Below, in pieces: positions 5,835 to 12,578 of a DNA stretch of 20,964 nucleotides. Source of the stretch: CAYOSU01 sp964541255 (GTDB taxonomy: Bacteria > Bacillota > Clostridia > Christensenellales > CAMQZB01); NCBI GenBank assembly GCA_964541255.1, contig CAZIPL010000026.1, positions 1 through 20,964 of the forward strand, in the 5' to 3' direction. The notes beneath the pieces were generated by a model that saw only the letters and a list, made by a program, of their open reading frames with translations, ran no database searches and was not told where the DNA came from. The stretch's first letter is position 1. The number at the start of each line of letters is the position of its first letter. Position numbers and translations under genes: made by a program.

Positions 5835-7229
5835 ATGAAATTTGCATTGTTTTTCGGGAACCGCGGCTTTATGCCGGGAGAGCTTATTACGGGCGCGAGA
5901 AAAGATATGATAGAGGCTGTGACGAAAGCGGGGCACGAATATATCGCTATGGACGAAAGCTTGACTCGTTACGGCGCTATCGAAACAAGAGAAGAGGGGC
6001 GGCTTTATCACGACTGGCTCAAGAGCCATGAGGGAGAATATGACGGAGTCATTCTTTGCATGCCGATTTTCATAGACGAAAACGGCGCTGTGACGGCGTT
6101 GCAAGACGCGGGTGTGCCTATTCTTATGCAGGCATATCCCGACGAGATAGGCAAGATGGATTTCAAACATCGTAGAGACGCTTATTGCGGAAAGTTCTCG
6201 GTGACGGACGTGTTCTATCAATATAAGATTCCTTTCACCGTATTAAAGCCTCACGTAGTTCATCCGAACAGCCGAGAGTTTGCCGAGAATTTAGAGGAAT
6301 TTGCGGCAATATGCAGAGTCGTAAAGGGGATGAAGAGATTTAATTTGGGGTGTATCGGAGCGAGAACAACCGCGTTCAAGACGGTACGTTTTGACGAAGT
6401 TACTTTGCAACGTTACGGAATTAATGTCGAAAGTTTCGACCTTTCGGAACTCATTTTCGAAGTTGGCAAAAAGAAAGACGATGATGAGCTTGTTCTAAAC
6501 AAAATAGCGTCGCTTGAAAGATATACCGATTTTTCGCGTGTCCCTACGGCAAATAAGATTACTTTGGCGAAAATATCCGTTGTTTTAGACGAATATATAG
6601 AAAAATATCACCTTGACGCGATAACGTTGCGTTGCTGGAACGAGATGGAAACCATTCTTCGCGTATGCCCTTGCGTGCTTTTGTCGGAGCTTAACGACAG
6701 AGGAATCGTTGCGTCGTGCGAGATTGACTTAACTTCCGCGATAACGATGAGAGCTATGGCTCTTGCGAGCGAAAAGCCTACGGCGTGCTTGGATTGGAAC
6801 AACAACTACGGCGACGATCCGAACAAGGTTATATTGTTCCATTGCGGTCCCGTTGCACAAAGCCTTATGGACGGAAAAGGTACCGTCACCGAGCATAAGA
6901 TGTTTGCTAAGGGCGACCCCGGAAGCGGTTGGGGTACAAATGAGGGCAGAATAAAACCGTTCGATATGACTTTCTCGAACGGATTTACCGAGAACGGAAA
7001 GTTTAAGGTTTATGTTAGCGAAGCGCGCTTTACGGAGGACGTCATCGAAAAAGAGTTTTTCGGCTGCGGCGGAGTTGCGGAAATTCCTAATCTTCAGAAT
7101 AAGCTGATAAAGCTTGCAAAAAGCGGATTCAAACATCACACTACGGTAGGCGTAGGGCATATGAAGAGCGTTTTGGAGGAAGCGTTCGGAACTTATCTTA
7201 ATTATGAAATCATCGATATAGGAGAATAA
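5835..7229 (+). CDS. FucI/AraA-superfamily sugar isomerase
   Basis: A 464-residue member of the L-fucose/L-arabinose isomerase superfamily, which converts aldoses to ketoses with a divalent metal. Likely metal and catalytic residues are Glu296 (SCEID), Asp320 (CLDWNN), His336 (FHCGP) and His434 (FKHHTT). The 24-residue Glu-Asp spacing equals that of the metal ligands of E. coli FucI (E337, D361), and the later HH fits the AraA pattern. It is shorter than E. coli FucI (about 590 residues) and probably belongs to an uncharacterised branch. The gene starts 1 nt after the kinase stop, with AAAGGAG upstream. No signal peptide. The substrate is unknown; L-fucose, D-arabinose, L-rhamnose-like or a rarer aldose are all possible. 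Confidence 0.87.
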   Translation: MKFALFFGNRGFMPGELITGARKDMIEAVTKAGHEYIAMDESLTRYGAIETREEGRLYHDWLKSHEGEYDGVILCMPIFIDENGAVTALQDAGVPILMQAYPDEIGKMDFKHRRDAYCGKFSVTDVFYQYKIPFTVLKPHVVHPNSREFAENLEEFAAICRVVKGMKRFNLGCIGARTTAFKTVRFDEVTLQRYGINVESFDLSELIFEVGKKKDDDELVLNKIASLERYTDFSRVPTANKITLAKISVVLDEYIEKYHLDAITLRCWNEMETILRVCPCVLLSELNDRGIVASCEIDLTSAITMRAMALASEKPTACLDWNNNYGDDPNKVILFHCGPVAQSLMDGKGTVTEHKMFAKGDPGSGWGTNEGRIKPFDMTFSNGFTENGKFKVYVSEARFTEDVIEKEFFGCGGVAEIPNLQNKLIKLAKSGFKHHTTVGVGHMKSVLEEAFGTYLNYEIIDIGE

Positions 7230-7231
7230 CA

Positions 7232-8077
7232 ATGCTGGTCGGATTGAAAGAAGTTTGCAAAGAAGCAAGAAGTAGAGGTATTGCGGTCGGCTCGTTTAAT
7301 ACGCCTAATACCGAAAGCATGATAGCGGTGTTGGAAATGGCGGAGAAGCTTGATCTTCCTATAATAATTGCGCACGCCCAGTGCCACGAATCTGTCGCGC
7401 CGCTTGACAGAATCGCACCGTGTATGGTTGCGCTTGCAAAGGCAAGCAGCGCAAAGGTATGCGTACATCTCGACCACGGCGAAGATCCCGATTACGTAAA
7501 AAGGGCGATCGATTACGGGTTTACTTCCGTTATGATAGACTACTCGACTTTGCCTTATGAAGAGAACGTCAAAGGCACAAAAGAGGTGATTGATTATGCT
7601 CACGAAAAGGGCGTTGACGTCGAAGCGGAACTTGGTGCTCTTCCGCTAAGAGAGGGCGGCGGTGAGGCTGATGTTAATATCGAAGATCTATATACTCGCC
7701 CCGAGCTTGTCGAAGATTTTGTCGGAAGAACGGGCGTTGACGCGCTTGCGATAGCTTTCGGGACGGCGCACGGAATTTATAAAGAAAAACCGAAGCTTAA
7801 TTTTGATATTATTACGGAGGTTTCGAAAAAAACGAGCGTTCCTTTGGTTATGCACGGCGGAAGCGGAATCTCGCACGACGAATACAGAGAGGTCATAAGG
7901 CGCGGTATCACGAAGATTAACTATTATACCTATATGGCGTATGAGGGCTATGCCGCGGCGAAAAAAATGACAGAGAAAATCGATTCGACTTTCTATCACG
8001 ATTTGGCGCTCGAAGCGAAGAACGCTATGGCGAAAAACGTCGAGGAAACGCTTAAAGTCTTCGGAGGACTCGAATAA
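7232..8077 (+). CDS. Class II ketose-(bis)phosphate aldolase (GatY/KbaY/Fba-like)
   Basis: A 281-residue zinc-dependent class II aldolase. Motifs in order: VHLDHGED (zinc His and catalytic Asp region), YGFTSVMIDYSTLPYEENV (family signature), EAELGAL (Glu), AFGTAHGIYK (zinc His) and MHGGSGI (zinc His). Members split fructose-1,6-bisphosphate, tagatose-1,6-bisphosphate or ketose-1-phosphates into dihydroxyacetone phosphate and an aldehyde. The usual KINxxT segment reads KINYYT, a change near the phosphate/substrate site that may mark altered specificity. Placed after kinase and isomerase it most likely cleaves the ketose-1-phosphate they make. Fuculose-1-P and rhamnulose-1-P are usually cleaved by an unrelated aldolase (FucA/RhaD), absent here. 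Start 2 nt after the isomerase stop, with AGGAG upstream. Confidence 0.92.
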   Translation: MLVGLKEVCKEARSRGIAVGSFNTPNTESMIAVLEMAEKLDLPIIIAHAQCHESVAPLDRIAPCMVALAKASSAKVCVHLDHGEDPDYVKRAIDYGFTSVMIDYSTLPYEENVKGTKEVIDYAHEKGVDVEAELGALPLREGGGEADVNIEDLYTRPELVEDFVGRTGVDALAIAFGTAHGIYKEKPKLNFDIITEVSKKTSVPLVMHGGSGISHDEYREVIRRGITKINYYTYMAYEGYAAAKKMTEKIDSTFYHDLALEAKNAMAKNVEETLKVFGGLE

Positions 8078-8082
8078 AACAT

Positions 8083-8994
8083 ATGGATAAAAGAATATCT
8101 AATTTTTCGCAAGTTGCGTCTATCAATAGATTTGTATTAAGCGGCGGCAAAGAGGACGGACTCAAGATTATTGAGGTCGATACGGGGCGAATTCGCTTTT
8201 GGCTTAACGAAAGCAAGGCTCTTGACATATCGCGATTTTGGCACGATGGTAAAAACATCGGATTTTTATCGAAAAACGGTTTAACCAAAAGAGAAGTGCC
8301 GTTCCAAAAACGCTTCGAAGGCGGAATGCTTTATACTTGCGGACTCGATTTCGTCGGCGGCAAGGAGGGTTTCGAAACGCACGGAACTATTCACAATATT
8401 CCCGCAAAGGTTGTTAAATGTGAAATCGACGAAGAAAAAATAATCGTCGAGGGGATTGTCGAAGATACGGAGCTTTTCGGTAAAAATCTTGTCTTAAAAA
8501 GAAGAATCACTTGCGACGTTCTCGGCGAAAAGGTGAACGTCGAAGACGTTTTGAAAAACAAAGGTACAGCCGACGAAAACTATTGCCTTTTATATCACAT
8601 AAACGTCGGATATCCGATGCTCGACGAGAACGTAAGAATAGAGACGGACGCGATAAGCGTTCTTCCGAGGACGGAATACGCTAAAGAGCGTATCGATGAA
8701 AGGAGCGTTTTCTTGGCGCCGAAAGACAACGAGGAGGAATGTTGCTATTTCCTCGATATGAAAACGCCAAAAGTCGTTGTAAAAAACGATAAATTGGGGG
8801 AAACTCTCGAAATGACGTATTCGAAAGACTCTCTTCCGTGCTTTGTTCAATGGAATTCCAACGCGTCTTTTGATTATGCGCTCGGAATAGAACCCTCTAC
8901 GACAAATCTCGACGAATATTTTTGCTATAAAACTCTTTGCACGAATAACAGCGAACGCTTTTTTGTCTCTATTGAAGTTAAGAATAATAAATAG
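8083..8994 (+). CDS. DUF4432-family aldose-epimerase-like protein
   Basis: A 303-residue protein of the galactose-mutarotase-like fold, resembling DUF4432 (PF14486). The diagnostic part is the early segment ending LDISRFWHDGKNIGFLSKNG (residues about 47-67), then a Gly-rich MLYTCGLDFVGG and HGTIHNIPA with candidate catalytic His residues, and YHINVGYP. Family members are thought to interconvert sugar anomers. As last gene of the operon it would supply the anomer used by the isomerase. The gap to the aldolase is 5 nt. The only ribosome-site match (GGAGG, 8062-8066) lies inside the aldolase gene 16 nt from the ATG, so translational coupling is likely. No signal peptide. Confidence 0.82.
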   Translation: MDKRISNFSQVASINRFVLSGGKEDGLKIIEVDTGRIRFWLNESKALDISRFWHDGKNIGFLSKNGLTKREVPFQKRFEGGMLYTCGLDFVGGKEGFETHGTIHNIPAKVVKCEIDEEKIIVEGIVEDTELFGKNLVLKRRITCDVLGEKVNVEDVLKNKGTADENYCLLYHINVGYPMLDENVRIETDAISVLPRTEYAKERIDERSVFLAPKDNEEECCYFLDMKTPKVVVKNDKLGETLEMTYSKDSLPCFVQWNSNASFDYALGIEPSTTNLDEYFCYKTLCTNNSERFFVSIEVKNNK

Positions 8995-9084
8995 CTTTGC
9001 TTATCTGTGGGAAGCTGTACCCGATTGAGCTTTATTGGTGTCTTTTTTACGGAATGTTCATCTGAGCTTATAGTATATCTACGT

Positions 9085-9240
9085 ATTATATAACCTATAA
9101 GAAGTAAATGCTTTGTCTGACGACAAATCATTTTGCAAAACGCTTCGCATTTGCCACAAAACTATCGTTTTGTGCTTCTTAGATTGAAAAACATCGGAAT
9201 TCCAAACCCTTGCAAGCAAGTTTGTAATTCCTTGTATTAT
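9085..9240 (-). repeat. Repeat A, full copy A3 (reverse orientation)
   Basis: Left end ATTATATAACCTATAAGAAG, right end CCTTGTATTAT. Hairpins: H4 TTTGTC-TGAC-GACAAA (9112-9127); H3 with arms GCAAA/TTTGC and GC/GC (9135-9154); H2 CACAAAAC-TATC-GTTTTGTG (9155-9174); H1 GGAATT/AATTCC and CAAAC/GTTTG around the conserved 12-nt loop (9196-9231). It lies 90 bp downstream of the sugar operon in the same relative orientation as A2 to the DUF1846 gene. The 8995-9084 stretch before it holds nothing recognisable. Confidence 0.88.
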
Positions 9241-9259
9241 TAGATTACAAAATGATTGG

Positions 9260-9298
9260 GTTAAAATTCAATTGCTTTGGCTTTTCAATGGATAACAG
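9260..9298 (+). repeat. 39-nt inverted repeat, left arm
   Basis: The reverse complement of this block matches 20388-20426 at 37 of 39 positions. It begins GTTAAAATTCAATTGC and ends ATGGATAACAG. The two arms lie in opposite orientation 11.1 kb apart, each next to A-family repeats. Confidence 0.85.
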
Positions 9299-9318
9299 AC
9301 AAGAGAAAAAATATCTTT

Positions 9319-9358
9319 ACGCACCTTGAAAACGAAGACATTTCAAGGTGCGTATTTT
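9319..9358 (+). terminator. Terminator upstream of the tRNA gene
   Basis: A perfect 13-bp stem, ACGCACCTTGAAA (9319-9331) with TTTCAAGGTGCGT (9341-9353), has a 9-nt loop and is followed by ATTTTTAT. It probably ends any sugar-operon transcript that crosses repeat A3, isolating the tRNA unit. An A-run before it would allow some function on the other strand. Confidence 0.85.
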
Positions 9359-9423
9359 TATATGAAACTTTTTGTCAAAAATCAAAGATAAAAGATTATT
9401 TTTCGCAACATACGCGATTTTGC

Positions 9424-9452
9424 TTGACTTTTCCGATAATTTATTCCATAAT
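9424..9452 (+). promoter_or_regulatory. Promoter of tRNA-Gln
   Basis: TTGACT (9424-9429), a 17-bp spacer and CATAAT (9447-9452), ending 17 bp before the mature tRNA 5' end. Near-consensus and well placed. Confidence 0.7.
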
Positions 9453-9469
9453 ACAAAAGCTAAATTTAT

Positions 9470-9544
9470 TGGGGTGTCGCCAAGCGGTAAGGCAACGGAC
9501 TCTGACTCCGTCATTCGGGAGTTCAAATCTCTCTACCCCAGCCA
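9470..9544 (+). tRNA. tRNA-Gln (anticodon CTG)
   Basis: 75 nt with encoded CCA. The acceptor arm is TGGGGTG with TACCCCA (one G-T pair). The D-arm is GCC/GGC. The anticodon stem ACGGA/TCCGT has loop CTCTGAC, giving anticodon CTG (9502-9504), which reads CAG. The T-arm is GGGAG/CTCTC with loop TTCAAAT. It stands alone between two terminators with its own promoter. Short reading frames across this spot are not genes. Confidence 0.96.
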
Positions 9545-9550
9545 AATAAT

Positions 9551-9584
9551 AACGACGATTTTCATTTGAAAGTCGTCGTTTTTG
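9551..9584 (+). terminator. Terminator of tRNA-Gln
   Basis: AACGACGA (9551-9558) pairs with TCGTCGTT (9573-9580), extended inward by a T-rich/A-rich stem with a 4-nt loop, then TTTTTG. It begins 7 nt after the tRNA CCA end. Confidence 0.88.
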
Positions 9585-9722
9585 TTTATTCTTTCCGATT
9601 TTCTTTTTTTATTTAGTCTTCTTAAAAAGTTGTCAATAAAACAGATGTAATTAAGTGGATAAAAAGTCTCAAAAAAAGTTCAATTTATTGTAATTTTTCG
9701 CAAAAAATAGTAAAAAAAAGTA

Positions 9723-9751
9723 TTTTCAAGAAAAAACTATTGTGCTATAAT
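9723..9751 (+). promoter_or_regulatory. Promoter of the GH31 gene
   Basis: TTTTCA (9723-9728), a 17-bp spacer and a perfect TATAAT (9746-9751). The start point would be near 9757-9759, exactly at the 5' arm of the structured leader. Confidence 0.65.
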
Positions 9752-9755
9752 GAAA

Positions 9756-9832
9756 ATATCCGTTAAAGAAACGCTTTTATAGGTCCTATTTCGAATAAGG
9801 CTTGATATTGAGGTTTTCTTAATTACGGATAT
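9756..9832 (+). promoter_or_regulatory. Structured 5' leader of the GH31 mRNA (class unknown)
   Basis: ATATCCGT (9756-9763) is complementary to ACGGATAT (9825-9832). Inside, AGAAAC (9767-9772) can pair with GTTTTCT (9813-9819), and CCTATT/AATAAGG (9785-9800) forms a third hairpin. The whole folds from about the transcription start to 7 nt before the AAGGAG ribosome site. No known riboswitch consensus is recognised. The layout fits a cis-regulatory or mRNA-stabilising leader. Confidence 0.45.
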
Positions 9833-9853
9833 GAGATATAAGGAGAGAAAAAT

Positions 9854-12418
9854 ATGCTAAATTCATATCTTCAAGCGCATTACGACGGGTCTCCGAACAA
9901 AGCGAACGTAGTTAATTTCGGCGATAAAGTCAGAGTTACCGTTTTGACTGAAAGGGTAATAAGAGTCGAACGCTCCGAAAACGGAGTCTTTGAAGACGCT
10001 CCGTCGCAGATGGTCATCAACAGAAACACCCCCGACGTCAAGTATACTACGAAAGTGGTAGGCGAAGAGCTTTACATAACGACTGCAAAGGCTGTTTTCA
10101 AAATTAAGGACGGCGCTTTTGTCGGAGCTTCTTTTGACGGCGGAAAAACATACGTAGCCGAAAACGAAAAGGAAAACCTTTTGGGCACAAGCAGAACGCT
10201 TGACCAATGCAGAGGCGCTTGCAAGCTCGAGAAAGGCTTGATGAGTAAGAACGGCGTTACGGTTATCGACGATTCCGAAACTCTTCTTTTTGCCAAGAAT
10301 GGCGAAATCGTCAGAAGAGAAAACAAGGAAAAAGACGAATACGTTTTCGTAACGACGGAATATAACAACGTTTTGCACGATTTCTATCTTATTTCGGGCA
10401 AGCAGCCTATGCTTCCGAGATACGTATTCGGCAATTGGTGGTCGAGATATTATGCGTATACTCAAAAAGAGTATATCGAGCTTATGAGAAAATTCCATAA
10501 CGAGAACGTACCTCTTTCCGTTTCCGTTATCGATATGGATTGGCACTATACATACGACTTCAAGCGTCGCTGGCCGGATCTTTATAAGGGCAAAAAAATC
10601 CCGATGTTCTATAAGCGCGGAATAACGGGTTGGACGGGATATACTTTCAACAGAGACCTTATCCCCGACCCCGAGAAGTTCCTTTCCGATCTTCACGATA
10701 TGGGATTAAAAACGACACTCAATCTTCACCCCGCTCAAGGCGTTTTCCCTCACGAAGAAGCATTCCCGGTAATGAGCAAAAAGCTCCCCGTAGGAGAAAT
10801 GGGTAACATAGAATTTAACTTCGCAAGCACTGATTTCATAAATTCCTACTTCGACGATTTGCTTAAGCCTCTCGAGAAAAAGGGCGTAGACTTCTGGTGG
10901 ATGGATTGGCAGCAGGGAACGGAGTCCGAAATGGAAGGCTTGGATCCTTTGTTCGCGCTCAATCACTATCACTTCCTTGAAAATTCCGTCGATAAACGCG
11001 GACTTTTGTTCTCGCGTTATTCGAAGCTCGGCAGCCAAAGATACCCGATCGGATTCTCGGGCGATTCTTACATTAACTATAAAATCCTCGATTTCATTCC
11101 TTATTACACCGCAAATGCCGCAAACGCCGCATATCCGCTTTGGAGCCACGACATCGGCGCTCATATGGGCGGAATTAAGGACGACGAGCTTTATGCGCGT
11201 TGGATTGCTCTCGGAGCGTTCTTGCCTATCAACAGATTGCATTCGACCAATAACTTCACTACGGGCAAAGAGCCGTGGCGTGCTAACGAATATGCAGAGC
11301 TTGTTTCGAAGAAGTTTATGAGACTTCGTCACAAAATGGTTCCGTATATTTATTCCGAGCATGTCAACAGCATCGACGAGGGATATCCTATCTGCGCACC
11401 GCTTTATTATTACTTCGACGGCGAAAACGCGTTTAAATATAAAAATTCCTATATGTTCGGAAGAAAGCTTTTCGTTATGCCGATAACGCACAAGGCGGAC
11501 AAAGACCTTAAGCTCGGTATCGAAAGATGCTGGCTTCCCGACGGCGAGTGGTTCGACTTGTTCGAGAGAAGATATTATAACGGCGGGGAAAATATTTTCG
11601 CACGTTCACTTTCGAAGATTCCCGCACTTATGCAAAAAGGAGGCGTTTTGCCCCTCAACTACGATTATTTCGGAACGGGCAACCCCGACAATTTGGAACT
11701 TGTCGTAACGAAAGGCAACGGAGAATATAACTTATACGAAGACGACGGCGAAAGCTATGATTATAAGGACGGCAAGACCGCAAATACGAGAATTTGCGTT
11801 GCGGAAAACGGAAACGACGTTACCGTTACGGTCAAAGCAAGCGGAGACCTTTCGCTTGTCCCCGAAACGAGAACATTTGTCGTTAAGGTCGTCGATATAG
11901 AGGACGCGAAAGAAGTCGTTGCTTCTTTCGGAAATGAAGAAAGAGTTCTTGAAAGAGTGGAAAGAGACGGCAAGATATATTTTGTCGAAAGCAAAGAAGA
12001 CTTGCTCCTTATCGACGAAAGAAAGGAAATCGTTCCTTGCGACGTTGAGATTATCGTCAAGAACGTTCCCGTAAATTCCGAGCTTACCGTTACGGCGAAA
12101 GATACGACGCTTATCAGAAAGGTAAATTATTACAACGGAATCGTCGATATCATTTCGAAAGCAAACGGAAACAACGGAAGAAAGAACCTCGAGTGCGGAA
12201 AGCTTGTTAAGGCGAACAACAAAGAGGAAGCGTTGGAGCTTTTGAAGAAGTCCAAGCTTTCGAAAGCAATAAAGCTTGCAATCGAAGAGATTATTCCTAT
12301 TGCGGAATTTAGCAAAGACGACGTCAACCCCACGTTCTTCAACGACAATCAGATTAGCGCGGCGATGATTCATAAAGTCATCAAAGAGCAGATTTTCGGT
12401 TCGAAAGACGAAGAATAA
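9854..12418 (+). CDS. Glycoside hydrolase family 31 enzyme (intracellular)
   Basis: An 854-residue retaining alpha-glycosidase. Layout: N-terminal beta-sandwich (about 20-180), TIM barrel (about 190-500), proximal beta-sheet (about 510-600), a DUF5110-like domain (about 620-685, with ELVVTKGNGEYNLYEDDGES), then about 165 residues of unrecognised extension. The nucleophile is Asp351 in WWMDWQQG and the acid/base Asp404 in GFSGDSY, 53 residues apart as expected. The family covers alpha-glucosidases, alpha-xylosidases, alpha-galactosidases, alpha-N-acetylgalactosaminidases and sulfoquinovosidases; the WMDWQQG barrel type does not settle which. No signal peptide, so it acts on imported oligosaccharides. 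The ribosome site AAGGAG precedes the ATG, and a GAAA-loop terminator follows, so it is transcribed alone. Next gene: a sulfatase. Confidence 0.93.
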   Translation: MLNSYLQAHYDGSPNKANVVNFGDKVRVTVLTERVIRVERSENGVFEDAPSQMVINRNTPDVKYTTKVVGEELYITTAKAVFKIKDGAFVGASFDGGKTYVAENEKENLLGTSRTLDQCRGACKLEKGLMSKNGVTVIDDSETLLFAKNGEIVRRENKEKDEYVFVTTEYNNVLHDFYLISGKQPMLPRYVFGNWWSRYYAYTQKEYIELMRKFHNENVPLSVSVIDMDWHYTYDFKRRWPDLYKGKKIPMFYKRGITGWTGYTFNRDLIPDPEKFLSDLHDMGLKTTLNLHPAQGVFPHEEAFPVMSKKLPVGEMGNIEFNFASTDFINSYFDDLLKPLEKKGVDFWWMDWQQGTESEMEGLDPLFALNHYHFLENSVDKRGLLFSRYSKLGSQRYPIGFSGDSYINYKILDFIPYYTANAANAAYPLWSHDIGAHMGGIKDDELYARWIALGAFLPINRLHSTNNFTTGKEPWRANEYAELVSKKFMRLRHKMVPYIYSEHVNSIDEGYPICAPLYYYFDGENAFKYKNSYMFGRKLFVMPITHKADKDLKLGIERCWLPDGEWFDLFERRYYNGGENIFARSLSKIPALMQKGGVLPLNYDYFGTGNPDNLELVVTKGNGEYNLYEDDGESYDYKDGKTANTRICVAENGNDVTVTVKASGDLSLVPETRTFVVKVVDIEDAKEVVASFGNEERVLERVERDGKIYFVESKEDLLLIDERKEIVPCDVEIIVKNVPVNSELTVTAKDTTLIRKVNYYNGIVDIISKANGNNGRKNLECGKLVKANNKEEALELLKKSKLSKAIKLAIEEIIPIAEFSKDDVNPTFFNDNQISAAMIHKVIKEQIFGSKDEE

Positions 12419-12434
12419 AAAAGTATATAATTAG

Positions 12435-12463
12435 CGTCTCGATAGAAATATCGGGACGTTTTT
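12435..12463 (+). terminator. Terminator of the GH31 gene
   Basis: CGTCTCGATA (12435-12444) pairs fully (one T-G pair) with TATCGGGACG (12449-12458) around a GAAA tetraloop, followed by TTTTT. It starts 17 bp after the stop codon. Confidence 0.92.
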
Positions 12464-12490
12464 ATATTGGTCTTAAAAATATAAAGAATT

Positions 12491-12542
12491 TGCAATAATT
12501 TAAGTTTTTCTGCAATACATCGAGTTTTCGGTTTGGTATAAT
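12491..12542 (+). promoter_or_regulatory. Sulfatase promoter with repeated TGCAATA boxes
   Basis: An extended -10 TGGTATAAT (12534-12542). No good -35 exists; its place holds TGCAATACA (12511-12519), exactly 17 bp from TATAAT. A related TGCAATAAT sits at 12491-12499, 20 bp (two helical turns) upstream. The binding-protein promoter at 18248-18279 has the same 9-mer at the same spacing. This looks like an activator site; AraC-type proteins often bind direct half-sites about 21 bp apart. Confidence 0.55.
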
Positions 12543-12578
12543 ATATATGAATAACATTAAAGTAGTTTGGAGGAGAAA

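Noticed and set aside
9277..9569. Two short plus-strand open frames over the tRNA region
   Set aside because: They cross a terminator, the tRNA-Gln gene and its terminator, and have no ribosome site.
9756..9832. Fluoride, preQ1 or similar known riboswitch
   Set aside because: None of the consensus motifs I know fit, so the leader is left unassigned.
9854..12418. GH31 as a sulfoquinovosidase, given the sulfatase next to it
   Set aside because: The sulfonate-binding residues known from YihQ could not be identified, and sulfate esters and sulfonates are different chemistries; no sulfoglycolytic genes are present.
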